NCBI RefSeq assembly: GCF_003850245.1
Contig: NZ_CP031015.1
Span: 868,001 to 932,000 of the forward strand
DNA: 64,000 nucleotides
Reading direction: 5' to 3'
DNA from: Microbacterium sp. ABRD28
GTDB lineage: Bacteria > Actinomycetota > Actinomycetes > Actinomycetales > Microbacteriaceae
Positions within the stretch are counted from its first letter, which is position 1. Each line of letters starts with the position of its first letter. Positions 15,189 through 26,100 of the stretch are shown in pieces. Below the pieces are notes generated by a model. The model ran no database searches. It had not been told where the DNA came from and saw nothing but the letters and a program-made list of their open reading frames with translations. Made by a program: the position numbers and the translations under genes.

Positions 15189-17522
15189 TCAGCGGACGCC
15201 GGCGGCCACGGAGGTCGGTGCCGTGCCGCGGGAGGTCGCCGCAGGCGTGACGCGGGCGGTCGCCATCCGCGGATCGCCCGCCCCGACGGGGTGGACCCCT
15301 CCGGTGATCTCGAGCGTCGTCGTCGTCTCGCGCTCGGCGACCGACGGTCCCACCCACAGGTGGATCGTGCCCGGCTCGACGATGCGGGTGAGGTCGCGTC
15401 CGCTGAAGGCGAGCCGCTGGGTGGGGACCTCGAACGTGACCGTCGCCGATTCACCGGGCTCGAGGGTCACCCGCTGGTAGGCGAGCAGCTGGGCCTGGGG
15501 CCTGGTGATCGTGGCGACGGGATCGTGGGCGTACAGCTGCACCACGTCGGTGCCGCTCCGCTCGCCCGCGTTGCGCACCGTGACCGTGGCCGTGAAGGTC
15601 CCGCCGGCGGCCACAGACCGATCGGCGGTGAGGTCTTCGCGGGCGAACGCGGTGTACCCGAGCCCGTGCCCGAACGGCAGGACGGGAGCGTTGGCGGCGC
15701 TGGTGACGTCGGAGGGTCCCCCCAGGAGCGGGTGCAGGTAGGTGTAGGGCTGCGCCCCGGCCGAGCGGGGGAGCGACACCGGCAGCCGGCCCGACGGGTT
15801 GACCGCGCCGGTGAGGACCGCCGCGAGCGCCGCGCCGCCCTCTTCCCCGGGGAAGAACGACTGCACGACGGCGGCAGGGCTGCGCTCGCCCTCGACCGCC
15901 CACGCGATGGCGTAGGGGCGCCCCGTGAGGAGCACCATCACGACCGGGGTGCCGGTGGCGACGACAGCCTCGACGAGCTCTCGCTGCAGGCCCGGAAGGT
16001 CGAGGGACTCGACGTCGTTGCCTTCGCCGACCGTGCCGCGGCCGAACAGGCCCGCGCGGTCGCCGACGACGATCACCGCGACGTCGCTCGCCGCGGCCCG
16101 CTCGACCGCCGACGCGATCCGCGACCGGTCGTCGCCCTCGACGTCGCAGCCGGGCTCGTGGGAGATCTCCGCGTCGGGGAGTGCGGAGCGCAGCGCCTCG
16201 AGCACCGTGGGGATCTCGAAGCCCATCGCGGTTCCGGGGTGGTGCGCGAGAACGTGGTTGGCGAACGAGTAGCAGCCCATGAGGGCTTCCGCGCTGTCGG
16301 CGTTGGGCCCGAGGACCGCGATCCGACGCGCATCGGGGCCGAGCGGCAGCATCCCGTCGTTGGTCAACAGCACCGTGCTCTCCTCGGCGAGCCGGCGGGC
16401 CACGCGGCGATGGGCGGGGCTGTCGAGGTCGATCTGCTGGGGCGGGGTGTCGAAATCGGCGTCGAGCAGACCCAGCTCCTCCTTCTGGGTGAGGACCCGC
16501 GTCACCGCCCGATCGATCACCGCCTCATCGAGGAGGCCGGAGCGCACGCGCTCGATCAGCGCGGGGTAGGCGTCGAGGGTGGGGAGCTCGACGTCGATAC
16601 CGGCCTCGAGCGCGAGCTGCGCCGCCTCGCCGAGGTCGGCGGCGATCTGGTGCATGGTGTGGAGGAAGGCCACGGCGAAGTAGTCGGCGACCACGACGCC
16701 GTCGAAGCCCCACCGGTCGCGCAGCAGCTCGGTGAGGTACTCGGAGGACGCGGCGACGGGCACGCCGTCGATCTCGGCGTAGGAGTTCATCACCGAACGC
16801 ACTCCGCCGTCGCGCACCGCCATCTCGAACGGCGGCAGGAAGACATCCGCCATCTCGCGAGGGCCCGCGTGCACGGGCGCGTGGTTGCGACCGGCCTGCG
16901 AGCCGGAGTAGCCGACGAAGTGCTTCAGGGTGGCGTGCACCCCCGCATCCTGCAGTCCCCGCACGTACGCCGTGCCGATCGTGCCGACGACGTAGGGGTC
17001 TTCGGCGATGCACTCGTCGACCCGGCCCCATCGCGGGTCGCGGATGACATCGAGCACCGGAGCAAGTCCCTGGTGGATGCCGAGCTCTCGCATCGATCCG
17101 CCGATGAGGCGGCCCATCTCGGCCACGAGGTCGGGGTCGAACGCCGCGCCCCACGCGAGCGGGGTGGGGAACGTCGCTGCCTGCCACGCGGCGAGACCAG
17201 TGAGACACTCCTCGTGCACGAGCGCGGGGATGCCCAGCCGGGTCTCACGCTGCAGCCGGCGCTGCTCGCTCCACAGCCACTCCGCCCGGGCGATGGGATC
17301 GACCGGGCGGGTGCCGTAGACGCGCGTGAAATGCCCGATGCCGTGCGTGACGGCGTCCTCGAACCGGGTGGAGGTCTTCATCTCGCCCGCGAGCGGGGCG
17401 ACCACTTCATCACCCTGGTCGATCCAGAAGCCGACGAGCTGGCCGAGCTTCTCTTCGAGGGTCATGCGGCGGACGAGGTCCAGGACGCGCTCGGATGCCG
17501 AGAGGGCAGGAGGGAGTGTCAC
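15189..17522 (-). CDS. Glycoside hydrolase family 3 (beta-xylosidase/beta-glucosidase)
   Basis: A 777-residue GH3 enzyme with three domains: the (beta/alpha)8 barrel (about 12-345), the alpha/beta sandwich (385-590) and a C-terminal fibronectin-III-like domain (650-750). Conserved RDPRWGR is at 161-167, KHF at 200-202, and the nucleophile is D280 in GVVVADY. There is no signal peptide, so it acts in the cytoplasm on imported oligosaccharides. It is the last gene after the ABC importer, 37 bases behind the second permease, within a xylan locus, so beta-xylosidase activity on xylo-oligomers is the likeliest specificity (inference). Confidence 0.88.
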   Translation of the reverse strand: MTLPPALSASERVLDLVRRMTLEEKLGQLVGFWIDQGDEVVAPLAGEMKTSTRFEDAVTHGIGHFTRVYGTRPVDPIARAEWLWSEQRRLQRETRLGIPALVHEECLTGLAAWQAATFPTPLAWGAAFDPDLVAEMGRLIGGSMRELGIHQGLAPVLDVIRDPRWGRVDECIAEDPYVVGTIGTAYVRGLQDAGVHATLKHFVGYSGSQAGRNHAPVHAGPREMADVFLPPFEMAVRDGGVRSVMNSYAEIDGVPVAASSEYLTELLRDRWGFDGVVVADYFAVAFLHTMHQIAADLGEAAQLALEAGIDVELPTLDAYPALIERVRSGLLDEAVIDRAVTRVLTQKEELGLLDADFDTPPQQIDLDSPAHRRVARRLAEESTVLLTNDGMLPLGPDARRIAVLGPNADSAEALMGCYSFANHVLAHHPGTAMGFEIPTVLEALRSALPDAEISHEPGCDVEGDDRSRIASAVERAAASDVAVIVVGDRAGLFGRGTVGEGNDVESLDLPGLQRELVEAVVATGTPVVMVLLTGRPYAIAWAVEGERSPAAVVQSFFPGEEGGAALAAVLTGAVNPSGRLPVSLPRSAGAQPYTYLHPLLGGPSDVTSAANAPVLPFGHGLGYTAFAREDLTADRSVAAGGTFTATVTVRNAGERSGTDVVQLYAHDPVATITRPQAQLLAYQRVTLEPGESATVTFEVPTQRLAFSGRDLTRIVEPGTIHLWVGPSVAERETTTTLEITGGVHPVGAGDPRMATARVTPAATSRGTAPTSVAAGVR

Positions 17523-17559
17523 GATGCTGCTTTCTTCGATGTCGACGAGGAAGGAGGCG

Positions 17560-18441
17560 TCAGCCCTTGACGGCGCCGGTCAGTCCGCCGACGATGCGAC
17601 GCTCGAACAGGCTGAAGAAGATCAGCGCGGGGAGCATCGACAGGGACGTGAACGCCAGCACCCGTGCGGTGTCGACGGAGTACTGCGAGGAGAACTGCTG
17701 CACACCCAGGGGGAGGGTGAAGGCCGCCTCGTTGTTCAGGATGAACAGGGGGAGCAGATAGGCGTTCCAGCTGCCGATGAAGGCGAGGATCGACACCGTG
17801 ATGACCCCGGGCACGGCCAGGGGCAGCACCATGCGCCAGAAGAACGCCAAACGGCCGCAGCCGTCGATGTACGCCGCCTCCTGGATCTCATCGGGGATGG
17901 CACGCAGGAACGGCACCAGGATGATGATCGTCACCGGGAGCGCGAACGCGATCTGGGGCAGGATGACGCCCGGGAGGCTGTTCATCAGGCCGAGGTTGCG
18001 GATCACGATGTAGAGCGGCGTGATCGCTACGGTGATGGGGAACATCAGCCCTGCGGCGAAGAGGGCGTAGAGCGCGCCGCGTCCGCGGAAGCTGTAGCGC
18101 GCGATCACGTAGCTGGCCATGAGCCCGAGCGCGACGGCGCCGACGGTGGTCGCCAGGCCCACCAGGGTGGAGTTGCCGACCTGCGTCCAGAACTGCGGAG
18201 CCGTCAGGACGCTGGCGTAGTTCTCCCAGCGCCACTCGGTGGGGAGTCCGGCGGGGTTGACGGTGATCTCGGAGTTGCTGCGGAATCCTCCGATGATGAT
18301 GTACAGCACCGGGCCGAGCATCATCCCGATGACGACGAGGGCGATGAAGTAGACGCTCGGCGGGCCCCACGGGAGCTTCTTCGCGGGAGCGCCCTTGTCG
18401 CGTCGCCCGGCGACGCGGGTGGTGATGGTCATGGTGCTCAT
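17560..18441 (-). CDS. Carbohydrate ABC transporter permease (MalG/CUT1 type)
   Basis: A 293-residue inner-membrane permease with six hydrophobic segments and the EAA loop EIQEAAYIDGCGRLAFFWRMVLPLAVPG that docks the ATPase. It forms the pore with the permease encoded directly upstream, whose stop overlaps this start by four bases. No ATPase gene is in the cluster, so a shared MsiK-type ATPase encoded elsewhere must energise it (common in actinobacteria). Likely substrate: xylo-oligosaccharides, from context. Confidence 0.9.
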   Translation of the reverse strand: MSTMTITTRVAGRRDKGAPAKKLPWGPPSVYFIALVVIGMMLGPVLYIIIGGFRSNSEITVNPAGLPTEWRWENYASVLTAPQFWTQVGNSTLVGLATTVGAVALGLMASYVIARYSFRGRGALYALFAAGLMFPITVAITPLYIVIRNLGLMNSLPGVILPQIAFALPVTIIILVPFLRAIPDEIQEAAYIDGCGRLAFFWRMVLPLAVPGVITVSILAFIGSWNAYLLPLFILNNEAAFTLPLGVQQFSSQYSVDTARVLAFTSLSMLPALIFFSLFERRIVGGLTGAVKG

Positions 18442-19451
18442 CCGGCACCCCTTTCGGTGATCGCGCCGGCGGTGTCGCGTCGCAGCACGTAGCGCTGGTA
18501 GACCAGGGCGACGACCAGCGAGATGAGGAAGATGACGACGGCGACGGCGTTGCCGTAGCCGAAGTTCCCGGCGTTGCGGCCGGTGGCGACCATGTAGATG
18601 GCCATGGTGTTGGTGCCCGCCACGGATGCGACGTACTGACCCCAGATGATGTAGACGAGGTCGAACAGCTGCAGCGCGCCGATGATCGACAGGAACGCCC
18701 AGATGCGGACGGTGGGTCCGAGCAGCGGCAGGGTGATCCGCCGCTGGATCTGCCAGTATGACGCCCCGTCGATCGCGGCGGCCTCGTACAGCTCTTCCGG
18801 AATCGACTGCAGACCCGCGAGGAAGAGGATGACGGCGAAGCCGACGTACTTCCAGGTGAGGATCGCCATCAGGGTCCAGATCGCGATCGCCGGGTCGGAG
18901 AGCCAGTCGGCCGCGAGGAACCCGAGCCCGGCGTTCTCGAGGAAGCCGTTCAGTGCTCCGCGGGTGGCCAGCAGGAGGCTGAACCCGGTCCCGACGACGA
19001 CCTCGGCGATGACGTAGGGGACGAAGATCAGCACGCGGATGACGGACTGGCCGCGCATCTTGCGGTTCAGCAGCAGGGCTAGGAGCAGCGCGACCGGTCC
19101 CTGCATCACCAGGGAGGCGATGACGATGAAGGCGTTGTGCCCGAGCGCGGCCTGGAAGTTCGGGTCACTGAAGATGACGAAGTAGTTCTGCAGGCCGACG
19201 AAGTCGGTGGCCGGGCCGAACCCCGACCAGCGGAAGAAGCCGTAGTAGGCCGCCATCACCACGGGGAGGATGACGAAGCCGACGAAGAAGGCGACGGCGG
19301 GGCCCACCATGAGGAGGACCTCGAGGCGGCCGGACCAGCCCAGGCCGCGCGGACGGCTCTTGTCCCGCCGCACGGACGGGGGCGGCGTGGCGCCGCCCCC
19401 GTCGTGCTGCGCGAGATCGGAGTCCGTGGCGGACATCTCGCGAACGGTCAT
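18438..19451 (-). CDS. Carbohydrate ABC transporter permease (MalF/CUT1 type)
   Basis: A 337-residue permease with six membrane segments after a polar N-terminal region of about 45 residues. The EAA loop SIPEELYEAAAIDGASYWQIQRRITLPLLGP is complete. The start lies next to the stop of the solute-binding protein gene (1-base gap), and the end overlaps the next permease by four bases, so all are translated from one mRNA. The first ATG or the ATG five codons later could be the start. Confidence 0.9.
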   Translation of the reverse strand: MTVREMSATDSDLAQHDGGGATPPPSVRRDKSRPRGLGWSGRLEVLLMVGPAVAFFVGFVILPVVMAAYYGFFRWSGFGPATDFVGLQNYFVIFSDPNFQAALGHNAFIVIASLVMQGPVALLLALLLNRKMRGQSVIRVLIFVPYVIAEVVVGTGFSLLLATRGALNGFLENAGLGFLAADWLSDPAIAIWTLMAILTWKYVGFAVILFLAGLQSIPEELYEAAAIDGASYWQIQRRITLPLLGPTVRIWAFLSIIGALQLFDLVYIIWGQYVASVAGTNTMAIYMVATGRNAGNFGYGNAVAVVIFLISLVVALVYQRYVLRRDTAGAITERGAG

Positions 19452-19452
19452 G

Positions 19453-20742
19453 TCAGCCCTGCGCGCCGGCGGTGTTGACCGACTGGATGAACTGCTCGGG
19501 GTCGCTGTTGCCCGCGAGCATGTCGACGACCGCGACGTTCAGTGCGTTGCCGACGTTCTGACCGAGAACCGTGTCGAGCCACTGCGAGACGAACGGGGCG
19601 CTGTTGTACGCCTCGAGGATCTGCTGCAGGTAGGGCTCGGTCACCGCTTCCTGCGCCACCGTGTTCACCGGGGGCGACTGGAAGGCCTCGTAGTACAGCT
19701 GCTGCTGCTCGGCGCTGGCGACGAAGTTGAGGAAGTCGACGCACTCGTCGGGCGCATCCGCGGCGCACGAGTATCCGTCGACGCCACCCATCATCGACCC
19801 GGGCTCACCCTCGCCGCCCTCGATCTCGGGGAACGGGAACCAGGCGAGGTCGGGGAGCGGCTGCTCGTCGGGTGTGAGGGAGGCGATGACACCCGGGTTC
19901 CAGGCGCCCATGAGCTCCATCGCGGCCTGGCGGTTGGCCAGGAGTCCCGCCGACGATCCCGCTCCCTGCTGGGCGGGCGTGGTCAGGAAGCCCTCGTTGA
20001 AGGGCTCGATCGCGGCGAAGTCCTGAAGGTTCTCGGCGGCGCGGGTCCAGCATTCGTCGCTGAAGTCCTTCGAGTCGCCGGTCTCTTCGATGACCTCGGG
20101 GCTGCACTCGCGGAGGGCGAAGAAGTAGTACCAGTGCGCGGCCGGCCACGCGTCCTGCGCACCGAGGGCGATCGGCGCGATGCCGGTGCCCTTCAGCGCC
20201 TCGACGGCCGATTCGAGGTCGTCGATCGAGGCGGGGGTCTCCTCGATGCCGGCCGCGGCGAACGCGTCCTCGCTGTACCAGAAGCCACCGGGGAGCACCG
20301 ACAGCGGCATGGCCCACACCGAGTCCTGGTACGTCTCGGCGGCGAAGGAGCCCTCGGGGATCTCGGCGCGCACGTCGTCGGAGATCAGGTCGGTGAGGTC
20401 CTTCAGCTGACCGGCGTTGACCATGTCGGCCATCTTTCCGCCGCCGCGCTGCAGGAAGATGTCCGGCGGGTCGCCGGCGTTCAGCGCCGTCTGGAGCAGG
20501 CCGTCGAGGTCTTCGTTCTGCACCGACTGCATCTCGATGGTGACGCCCGGGTTCTCCTCTTCGAACGCGTCGATGGCGTTCTGCCAGAACTCCTGGCCGG
20601 GGCCGGTGGTGGAGTTCTGCCAGAGGGTCATCTGCACGCTGCCGTCCGCGGACTCGCCTCCGCCTCCACCGGCGCATGCGCTCAACACGAGCGCGCCGGC
20701 GAGCAGTGACACTGCGCCCGCTGTGATTCTGCTGGCTTTCAT
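19453..20742 (-). CDS. Sugar ABC transporter solute-binding lipoprotein
   Basis: An extracellular solute-binding protein of family 1 (about 429 residues). The lipobox LVLSAC gives a lipidated Cys at residue 23 after a short signal peptide, so the mature protein is tethered outside the membrane. I chose the ATG at 20742 because an AGGTGA ribosome binding site stands before it; a GTG three codons upstream is also in frame. Aromatic residues and Asp/Glu are abundant in the mature part, as in sugar binders. First gene of the importer-GH3 operon, divergent from lacI. Confidence 0.9.
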   Translation of the reverse strand: MKASRITAGAVSLLAGALVLSACAGGGGGESADGSVQMTLWQNSTTGPGQEFWQNAIDAFEEENPGVTIEMQSVQNEDLDGLLQTALNAGDPPDIFLQRGGGKMADMVNAGQLKDLTDLISDDVRAEIPEGSFAAETYQDSVWAMPLSVLPGGFWYSEDAFAAAGIEETPASIDDLESAVEALKGTGIAPIALGAQDAWPAAHWYYFFALRECSPEVIEETGDSKDFSDECWTRAAENLQDFAAIEPFNEGFLTTPAQQGAGSSAGLLANRQAAMELMGAWNPGVIASLTPDEQPLPDLAWFPFPEIEGGEGEPGSMMGGVDGYSCAADAPDECVDFLNFVASAEQQQLYYEAFQSPPVNTVAQEAVTEPYLQQILEAYNSAPFVSQWLDTVLGQNVGNALNVAVVDMLAGNSDPEQFIQSVNTAGAQG

Positions 20743-20854
20743 GTGATTCACCTGTTCTCTTCCTTGAGGTGCACTCTCGGTCCTCGAGGTGCTGCGAATT
20801 CCGGGCTGCTGTCGGGACCCGGACGGCGTCCAGTCTTCGTAACCGAAGGAAGTG

Positions 20855-20874
20855 TGTCAAACGTTTTCGAAAAC
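20855..20874. promoter_or_regulatory. LacI-type operator over the importer promoter
   Basis: GTTTTCGAAAAC (20863-20874) is a perfect 12-bp palindrome with the central CG typical of LacI/GalR operators. On the minus strand a consensus TTGACA (complement of 20855-20860) lies next to it and is a good -35 box for the importer operon. Binding would block the importer and probably the divergent lacI gene. Confidence 0.75.
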
Positions 20875-20900
20875 AGTTTCAATGGCGCTAGCATCCCCCC

Positions 20901-21899
20901 ATGGGATCCCGTCCGACCATCACCGACGTCGCCCGTGCCGCGGGCGTCTCGGCGGCGACGGTGTCGAAAGCCGTGAACGGTCGCTACGGCGTCGCTCCCG
21001 ACACCGTCGAGCGCGTCCTGCAGGTCGTCGCCGAGCTCGGTTACGAGTCGAGCCTGGTCGCGTCGAGCATGCGATCGCGCAGGACCGGCGTGATCGGGGT
21101 GCTCGTTGCCGACTTCGAGCCGTTCAGCGCCGAGATCATGAAGGGCGTCGGGCGTGCCCTTCGCGACACGCATTACGACCTGCTGGCCTACAGCGGCTCG
21201 CGTCAGCAGAACGGCGAAGGGTGGGAGCGCCGTTCGCTCAGCCGGCTGAGCGGAACCCTCATCGACGGGGTCATCATGGTCACCCCCACCGTCGTCGGCG
21301 CGAGCGCCGAGGTGCCGATCGTCGCCGTCGACCCCCACACCGGTCGAGCCGACCTGCCCACCGTCGAATCCGACAGCTTCGCGGGTGCCCGCGAGGCCAC
21401 CCGGTACCTGCTCGAACTCGGCCACCGGCGGATCGGCTTCATCGCCGGTCGCCCCGACCTGCGGTCATCCATCCTGCGGGACGCCGGGTACCGTCGTGCG
21501 CTGTCGGATGCCGGGGTGGCCTACGACCCGTCGCTGGTGCGGGTCGGGATGTATCAGCCCGACGTCGTGCGCGAGCAGGCCCGCGCGCTGCTGGCGCAGA
21601 CCCGCCCGCCCACCGCCGTCTTCGCCGCGAACGACCTGTCCGCGCTGGCGGTGATCGACGTGGCCGCAGGGATGGGGCTGCAGATCCCCGACGATCTGTC
21701 GGTGATCGGCTTCGACGACATCCCCGAGGCGACGCAGGGGCCGGTGTCGCTGACGACCGTGCGCCAGCCGATGCAGGGACTCGGGGCGACCGCCGCCGGC
21801 ATGCTCGTCTCGCTGATGAACGGCGAGACGCTCGACGCCACGCACGTGGGGCTCGCGACGCGGTTGGTGGTCAGGGGGACGACGGCGCCGCCGCGATGA
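20901..21899 (+). CDS. LacI-family transcriptional regulator (importer/GH3 operon)
   Basis: A 332-residue regulator with the N-terminal LacI helix-turn-helix (ITDVARAAGVSAATVSKAVNGRYGV, about 6-30), hinge helix, and a periplasmic-binding-protein-like sugar domain. It is divergent from the importer operon with a LacI-type palindrome between them, so it is very likely its local repressor, relieved by a xylan- or glucan-derived sugar. Its 3' end overlaps the convergent ROK regulator gene by 29 bases. Confidence 0.9.
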   Translation: MGSRPTITDVARAAGVSAATVSKAVNGRYGVAPDTVERVLQVVAELGYESSLVASSMRSRRTGVIGVLVADFEPFSAEIMKGVGRALRDTHYDLLAYSGSRQQNGEGWERRSLSRLSGTLIDGVIMVTPTVVGASAEVPIVAVDPHTGRADLPTVESDSFAGAREATRYLLELGHRRIGFIAGRPDLRSSILRDAGYRRALSDAGVAYDPSLVRVGMYQPDVVREQARALLAQTRPPTAVFAANDLSALAVIDVAAGMGLQIPDDLSVIGFDDIPEATQGPVSLTTVRQPMQGLGATAAGMLVSLMNGETLDATHVGLATRLVVRGTTAPPR

Positions 21900-23103
21900 C
21901 CTCGGCGCCGACATCGACCGGCTCGGAGAGCTCCGGAACGCTCGAAGGATCGGCCAGGAGACCGTCGAAGACGACCTCGGCCGCGCCGATGAGCAGACGG
22001 TCTTCGGCGAGCGAGGCCAGGCGCAGCTGCAGGTCTTCCGTCGCGGCCGGCATCGCCTGGGCGCGCACGCGGGCGAGAAGGTCGTCGACGTCCACGTCGG
22101 CGATGGTCGCCAGGAACCCGCCGAGCACGACCACGGAGGGATTCAGGACGTTCACGGCGTTGGCGAGAGCGGTGGACAGGATGCGGCGCTGCCGCGCGAC
22201 CTCGGCGGAGACGGCGGCGCGGCTGCCGGGATCGGGCGGATCGGCCAGGGCGGCGGCGAGTGTCGGCTCGTCGGCGGAATCGAGCCCGACGGCCGCGAGG
22301 AGTCGCGATCTGCTGACCTCGTCCTCGAGGACGCCGTCGGCGGCGAGCCGGTCTGCGCCGTCGGCGATCCCCGGTCGATTCTGACCGAACTCGCCCGCGT
22401 ACCCGCCGGAGCCTCCGACGGCGACCCCGCCGACGATGAGTCCGCCGCCGATGCCGCTCGCGCCGCCGTTGAGGTAGACGACGTCGTCGACGCCGCGGGC
22501 GGCGCCGAAGAGGTGCTCGGCCATCGCCCCGAGGCTGGCGTCGTTGGCGACCCGGGTGAGCAGGCCGGTCGCCTCGGCGACGAGGTCGCCAAGGGGGACA
22601 TCGCGCCAGTGCAGGTGGGGGGCGTCGCGGACCAGGCCGTCGGAGGCGCGAACGAGGCCCGGGACGGCCAGGCCGATCCCCACGATCGCGGCATCGGAGA
22701 GCACCCCTTCGCGCCACGCCTGCAGCCGTGCTGCGAGGAGGGCGGTGGCCTCCTCGGGAGTCGGCGGCCGGTCGACTTCGTGACGCTCGCGGACGACGGT
22801 CGTCTGGTCGAGGCGTACGGCGGCGAGCGTGATCGCGTCGACCTCGGGATTCACGGCGATCGCGACGACACGCGGTGACACCGAGACGATCGGCGACGGC
22901 CTTCCCACCCGCCGGGCGGGGTCGGGTGCGCGCTCGGTCACGAGACCGTGGCGCACGAGCTGACCGACGAGATCGGCGATCGTCGAACGATTGAGTCGCG
23001 TGGCCTCGGTGAGGCTCGCCCGGGAGAGGGGCCCGGTGCGATGCAACAGCGTCAGGATCGTCGACAGGTTCCGCTGCCGACCGCCGGGCCCGACCAGACT
23101 CAT
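21871..23103 (-). CDS. ROK-family transcriptional regulator (XylR/NagC type)
   Basis: A 410-residue regulator. An N-terminal winged helix (residues 5-60, STILTLLHRTGPLSRASLTEATRLNRSTIADLVGQLVRHGLVTE) is followed by a ROK sugar-binding domain with GGASGIGGGLIVGG. The zinc-binding cysteines of ROK proteins are absent. I chose the ATG at 23103, just before the winged helix; the longer frame upstream crosses a terminator. Placed in a xylan/xylose locus, it is a good candidate for the xylose-responsive repressor of xylA-xylB or the xylanase. A hairpin separates it from the xylanase gene upstream. Confidence 0.85.
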   Translation of the reverse strand: MSLVGPGGRQRNLSTILTLLHRTGPLSRASLTEATRLNRSTIADLVGQLVRHGLVTERAPDPARRVGRPSPIVSVSPRVVAIAVNPEVDAITLAAVRLDQTTVVRERHEVDRPPTPEEATALLAARLQAWREGVLSDAAIVGIGLAVPGLVRASDGLVRDAPHLHWRDVPLGDLVAEATGLLTRVANDASLGAMAEHLFGAARGVDDVVYLNGGASGIGGGLIVGGVAVGGSGGYAGEFGQNRPGIADGADRLAADGVLEDEVSRSRLLAAVGLDSADEPTLAAALADPPDPGSRAAVSAEVARQRRILSTALANAVNVLNPSVVVLGGFLATIADVDVDDLLARVRAQAMPAATEDLQLRLASLAEDRLLIGAAEVVFDGLLADPSSVPELSEPVDVGAEVIAAAPSSP

Positions 23104-23123
23104 CGCTCCAGTGTAGGGAGAAG

Positions 23124-23155
23124 GGTGCCCCGCGCCCGGACGGACGCGGGGCACC
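23124..23155 (-). terminator. Terminator hairpin after the xylanase gene
   Basis: Arms GGTGCCCCGCG and CGCGGGGCACC pair perfectly over 11 bp with a 10-base loop, 28 bases after the xylanase stop and before the ROK regulator start. Strong candidate for ending the xylanase transcript. Confidence 0.75.
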
Positions 23156-23183
23156 GCAGTGGGGGAGGTGGGGAAGGTGCGCC

Positions 23184-26100
23184 TCAGCCCTGCATCCGCT
23201 CCCGTCGTCGCTGCACGAGGATCGCGCCGGCGAGAAGGGCCAGCAGGCCCGCGAGGCCCAGACCGATCGGCAGACCGCCGCCGGTCGCGGCGAGCGGGTT
23301 GCGCGGGTCGTCCGCCGTGCCGCCGCCCGCCCCGCTGGACGCCGGAGGCGTGGTCGGCGTGCCGGGCTCACCGGGTGCACCAGGCTCGGTCGGCGGCGTG
23401 GGCTCACCGGGATCGGTGGGCGTGGCGTCGTCCGCGGCGACCAGCTCTCCCACGCCCCAGCGAGCGGTGGACTGGTACCCGGCGCCGGTGGGGTCGGCCC
23501 AGTTGCGGATGCCGGTGCGCGCGCCCTCGGAGGCGTCGTTGACCTGGAAGTCCAGACCGTGGAACGTCCCCTCGCCGCCCGAATCGAGCAGGCTGATGCG
23601 GGCCTCGACGATGTAGCCGCCGTCGACGGTCGACACCTGCGACTCCACGCGGTTTCGCTGGAACGCCTCGTCACCGGTTCCGAACGACACCGCGCCGGCC
23701 GCACTGATGCGGATCTGGGTGTCGTCGTAGCGGTACGAGCCGTTCTTGACGTTGCCGGCGTCGACGTAGATCTCGACCGAGTCCTGGATCCAGGGATCCG
23801 AACCGGAGACATCCACCACCGGGTCGGCGACCTCGGCCAGGACGAACAGCGCGTTGTCCTGCCAGAGGGTCCGCACCGACGCCGTGGCACCGTCGGTGCC
23901 CTCGACCTGGCGGTCGGTGGTCACGGCGTTCGCCGCTGCCCACGCATCCTCCACGGCGCCGTCGATGGTCGGCGTCTCGGGGGCCTCGACGACCTCGACG
24001 AACGACAGCGGCTCGACGAGGGTGAGGTTGCCGAGCTCGCCGGCCGTGTTCCACCCGGCCGTGGCGTCGCCGTCGTCGATGCGCACGTCGAAGCGGACCA
24101 CGTCACCGACGGCGGCCTCGCCGAGCGGCAGGGCGGTGACGATGAGGTAGCCGGTCTCTGTCTCGGCGACCGACGCGGACACGTCGCCCTCACCGTCTCG
24201 GCCGACGACGTACTCCTGGCCGCCCACGGTGAAGCCGACGCCGTCGGCGTCATCCCTCGATCCGTCCGTCACCTCGACGTACGCAGTGAGGGTGCCCGGC
24301 TCCCAGCGCAGCTGGAACGCGCCGCTCTGCTCGATCGGCAGCAGAGGAAGGCGCGCCCACTCGGACGCGGTGGTCGCGGCGTCGTCCACCGGGACGGAAC
24401 CGCCGAACACGAACGCGCTGCGCTGCCGCGCGGGCAGCTCCTCGTCGACGGCACCGAAGTAGGCGGGCTTGCCCTGGTAGGCGTCGTCGAACAGCAGCGG
24501 AGCGCCGTTGGCGGAGCGCCAGCTGCGGCCGTCGGTGAGACCCCACACGGTCACGCTGTAAAGCTCGTCGATGTTCTCGCGGAACACCCGGAAGGCGTCA
24601 CGGTAGTAGTAGCCCTGCTCGATGAGCAGCGCCTCGCTCACCGGAGTCCCGGTGGTGACGTCGAGCTCGGTGACCACCTGGGTCACCGGCAGATCGGCGA
24701 ACGTCCGGATCGCCTGCTCCAGAGCCGAGACCGGCATCGCCAGGCTCACGTGGAACTGGTGCCCCACCCCGTCGATCGGCACGCCGCGGGCGAGGAGCCG
24801 CTCCACGAGTGCGAGGTAGCGCCCCTGCTTGCCCGACTGCTCGGTGTTGTAGTCGTTGATGAAGAGCGTCACCGGTCGGTCGGTGCCGTCGGCGGCGTAG
24901 ACGTCGTTGAACGCTTCGTCGGCGTACTGGAACGACAGATCGATGAACTCCTCACCGAGGATGCGGTACCACTCGCTGCGACGGAGCCCGTCGGCGTACT
25001 CGGAGCCGTCGGAGACGACCTCGTTCACCACGTCCCACGCGTTCAGCGGGTTGGTGCCGCCGAACTCGCCGTACTCGGTGGCCAGCCACTCGGCGACGTT
25101 GAAGATGTGCTCGCGGAGGCGATCCCGCAGGATCTGCTTGTCCGCGTCGCTCGTCGTCAGCGGCGAGCCGTCGGCTGCCTGGAAGAAGAACGCCGGCGTC
25201 TGGCTGTGCCACACCAGCACGTGGCCGTACACCGCCAGGTCGTTGGCCTCGGCGAAGTCCATCAGCGCGACCGCCTCGGGGTTGGCGCGGAACTGGCCGT
25301 TCGCGTCGTACCAGGCCTCGGGCTTCATGTAGTTCTCGCCCGTGATCTGGTCGAAGTGACGCAGCAGCAGCTCCGAGGCGACACCCGTCGTCTCGCGACT
25401 GTCGATCGCGACGCCCACCGGCACGTCGAGCGTGTCCTGCAGCGGCGTGAGGTCCTGGATCTCGCCGGGCTCGGGAACGCTCACCTGGATGTCGTCGAAG
25501 TACAGGTCGGATGTGTTCGTGCCGTTGTAGTCGGTCTCGAAGTAGAGCAGGCCCGTGTCGAATGCCTGGAGCGGGAAGGATGCCCGCACCTGGGTCCACC
25601 CCGAGTTCGTGACGGTCGCGAACTGCGCCAGGGTCGAGAAGGTCGTCGCCCCCTGGTAGTCGCGCTGCAGGCTCAGCCAGACCGGACTCGTCGGCTGACC
25701 CTCGCCGAAGCGCACCCAGGCGGTCACCTCGTAGGTGGTGTTTGCCTGGAGCTCGGCGATGTCGTGGCCGAAGCCCGAACCCTGCGAGCTGCGTCCCGTC
25801 AGGGCTGCCGCCTGGCTGCCCTGCTGCGCGTCGTCGGTGGTGAGGGCCACCGTCGGAGCGCCGCTGCCGCTGTCGCGCGGACCCCAGCCGCCGAGACCCT
25901 CTTCGAAGTCGTTCGAGAGCGCGGTCGGACCGGTCACCGGCGGGGTGCCCGGGTCGGTCGGGTCGGTGGGATCCGTCGGGTCGGTCGGCTCGGTGTCGAG
26001 CGCTGTGACGACGAGGTCGTCGACGTAGTACGTGTAGGGCGCGGGCGTCGCGAGCTCGGACGTGCCGATGTAGAGCTGCAGCGTGGTCAGATCGGCCCCT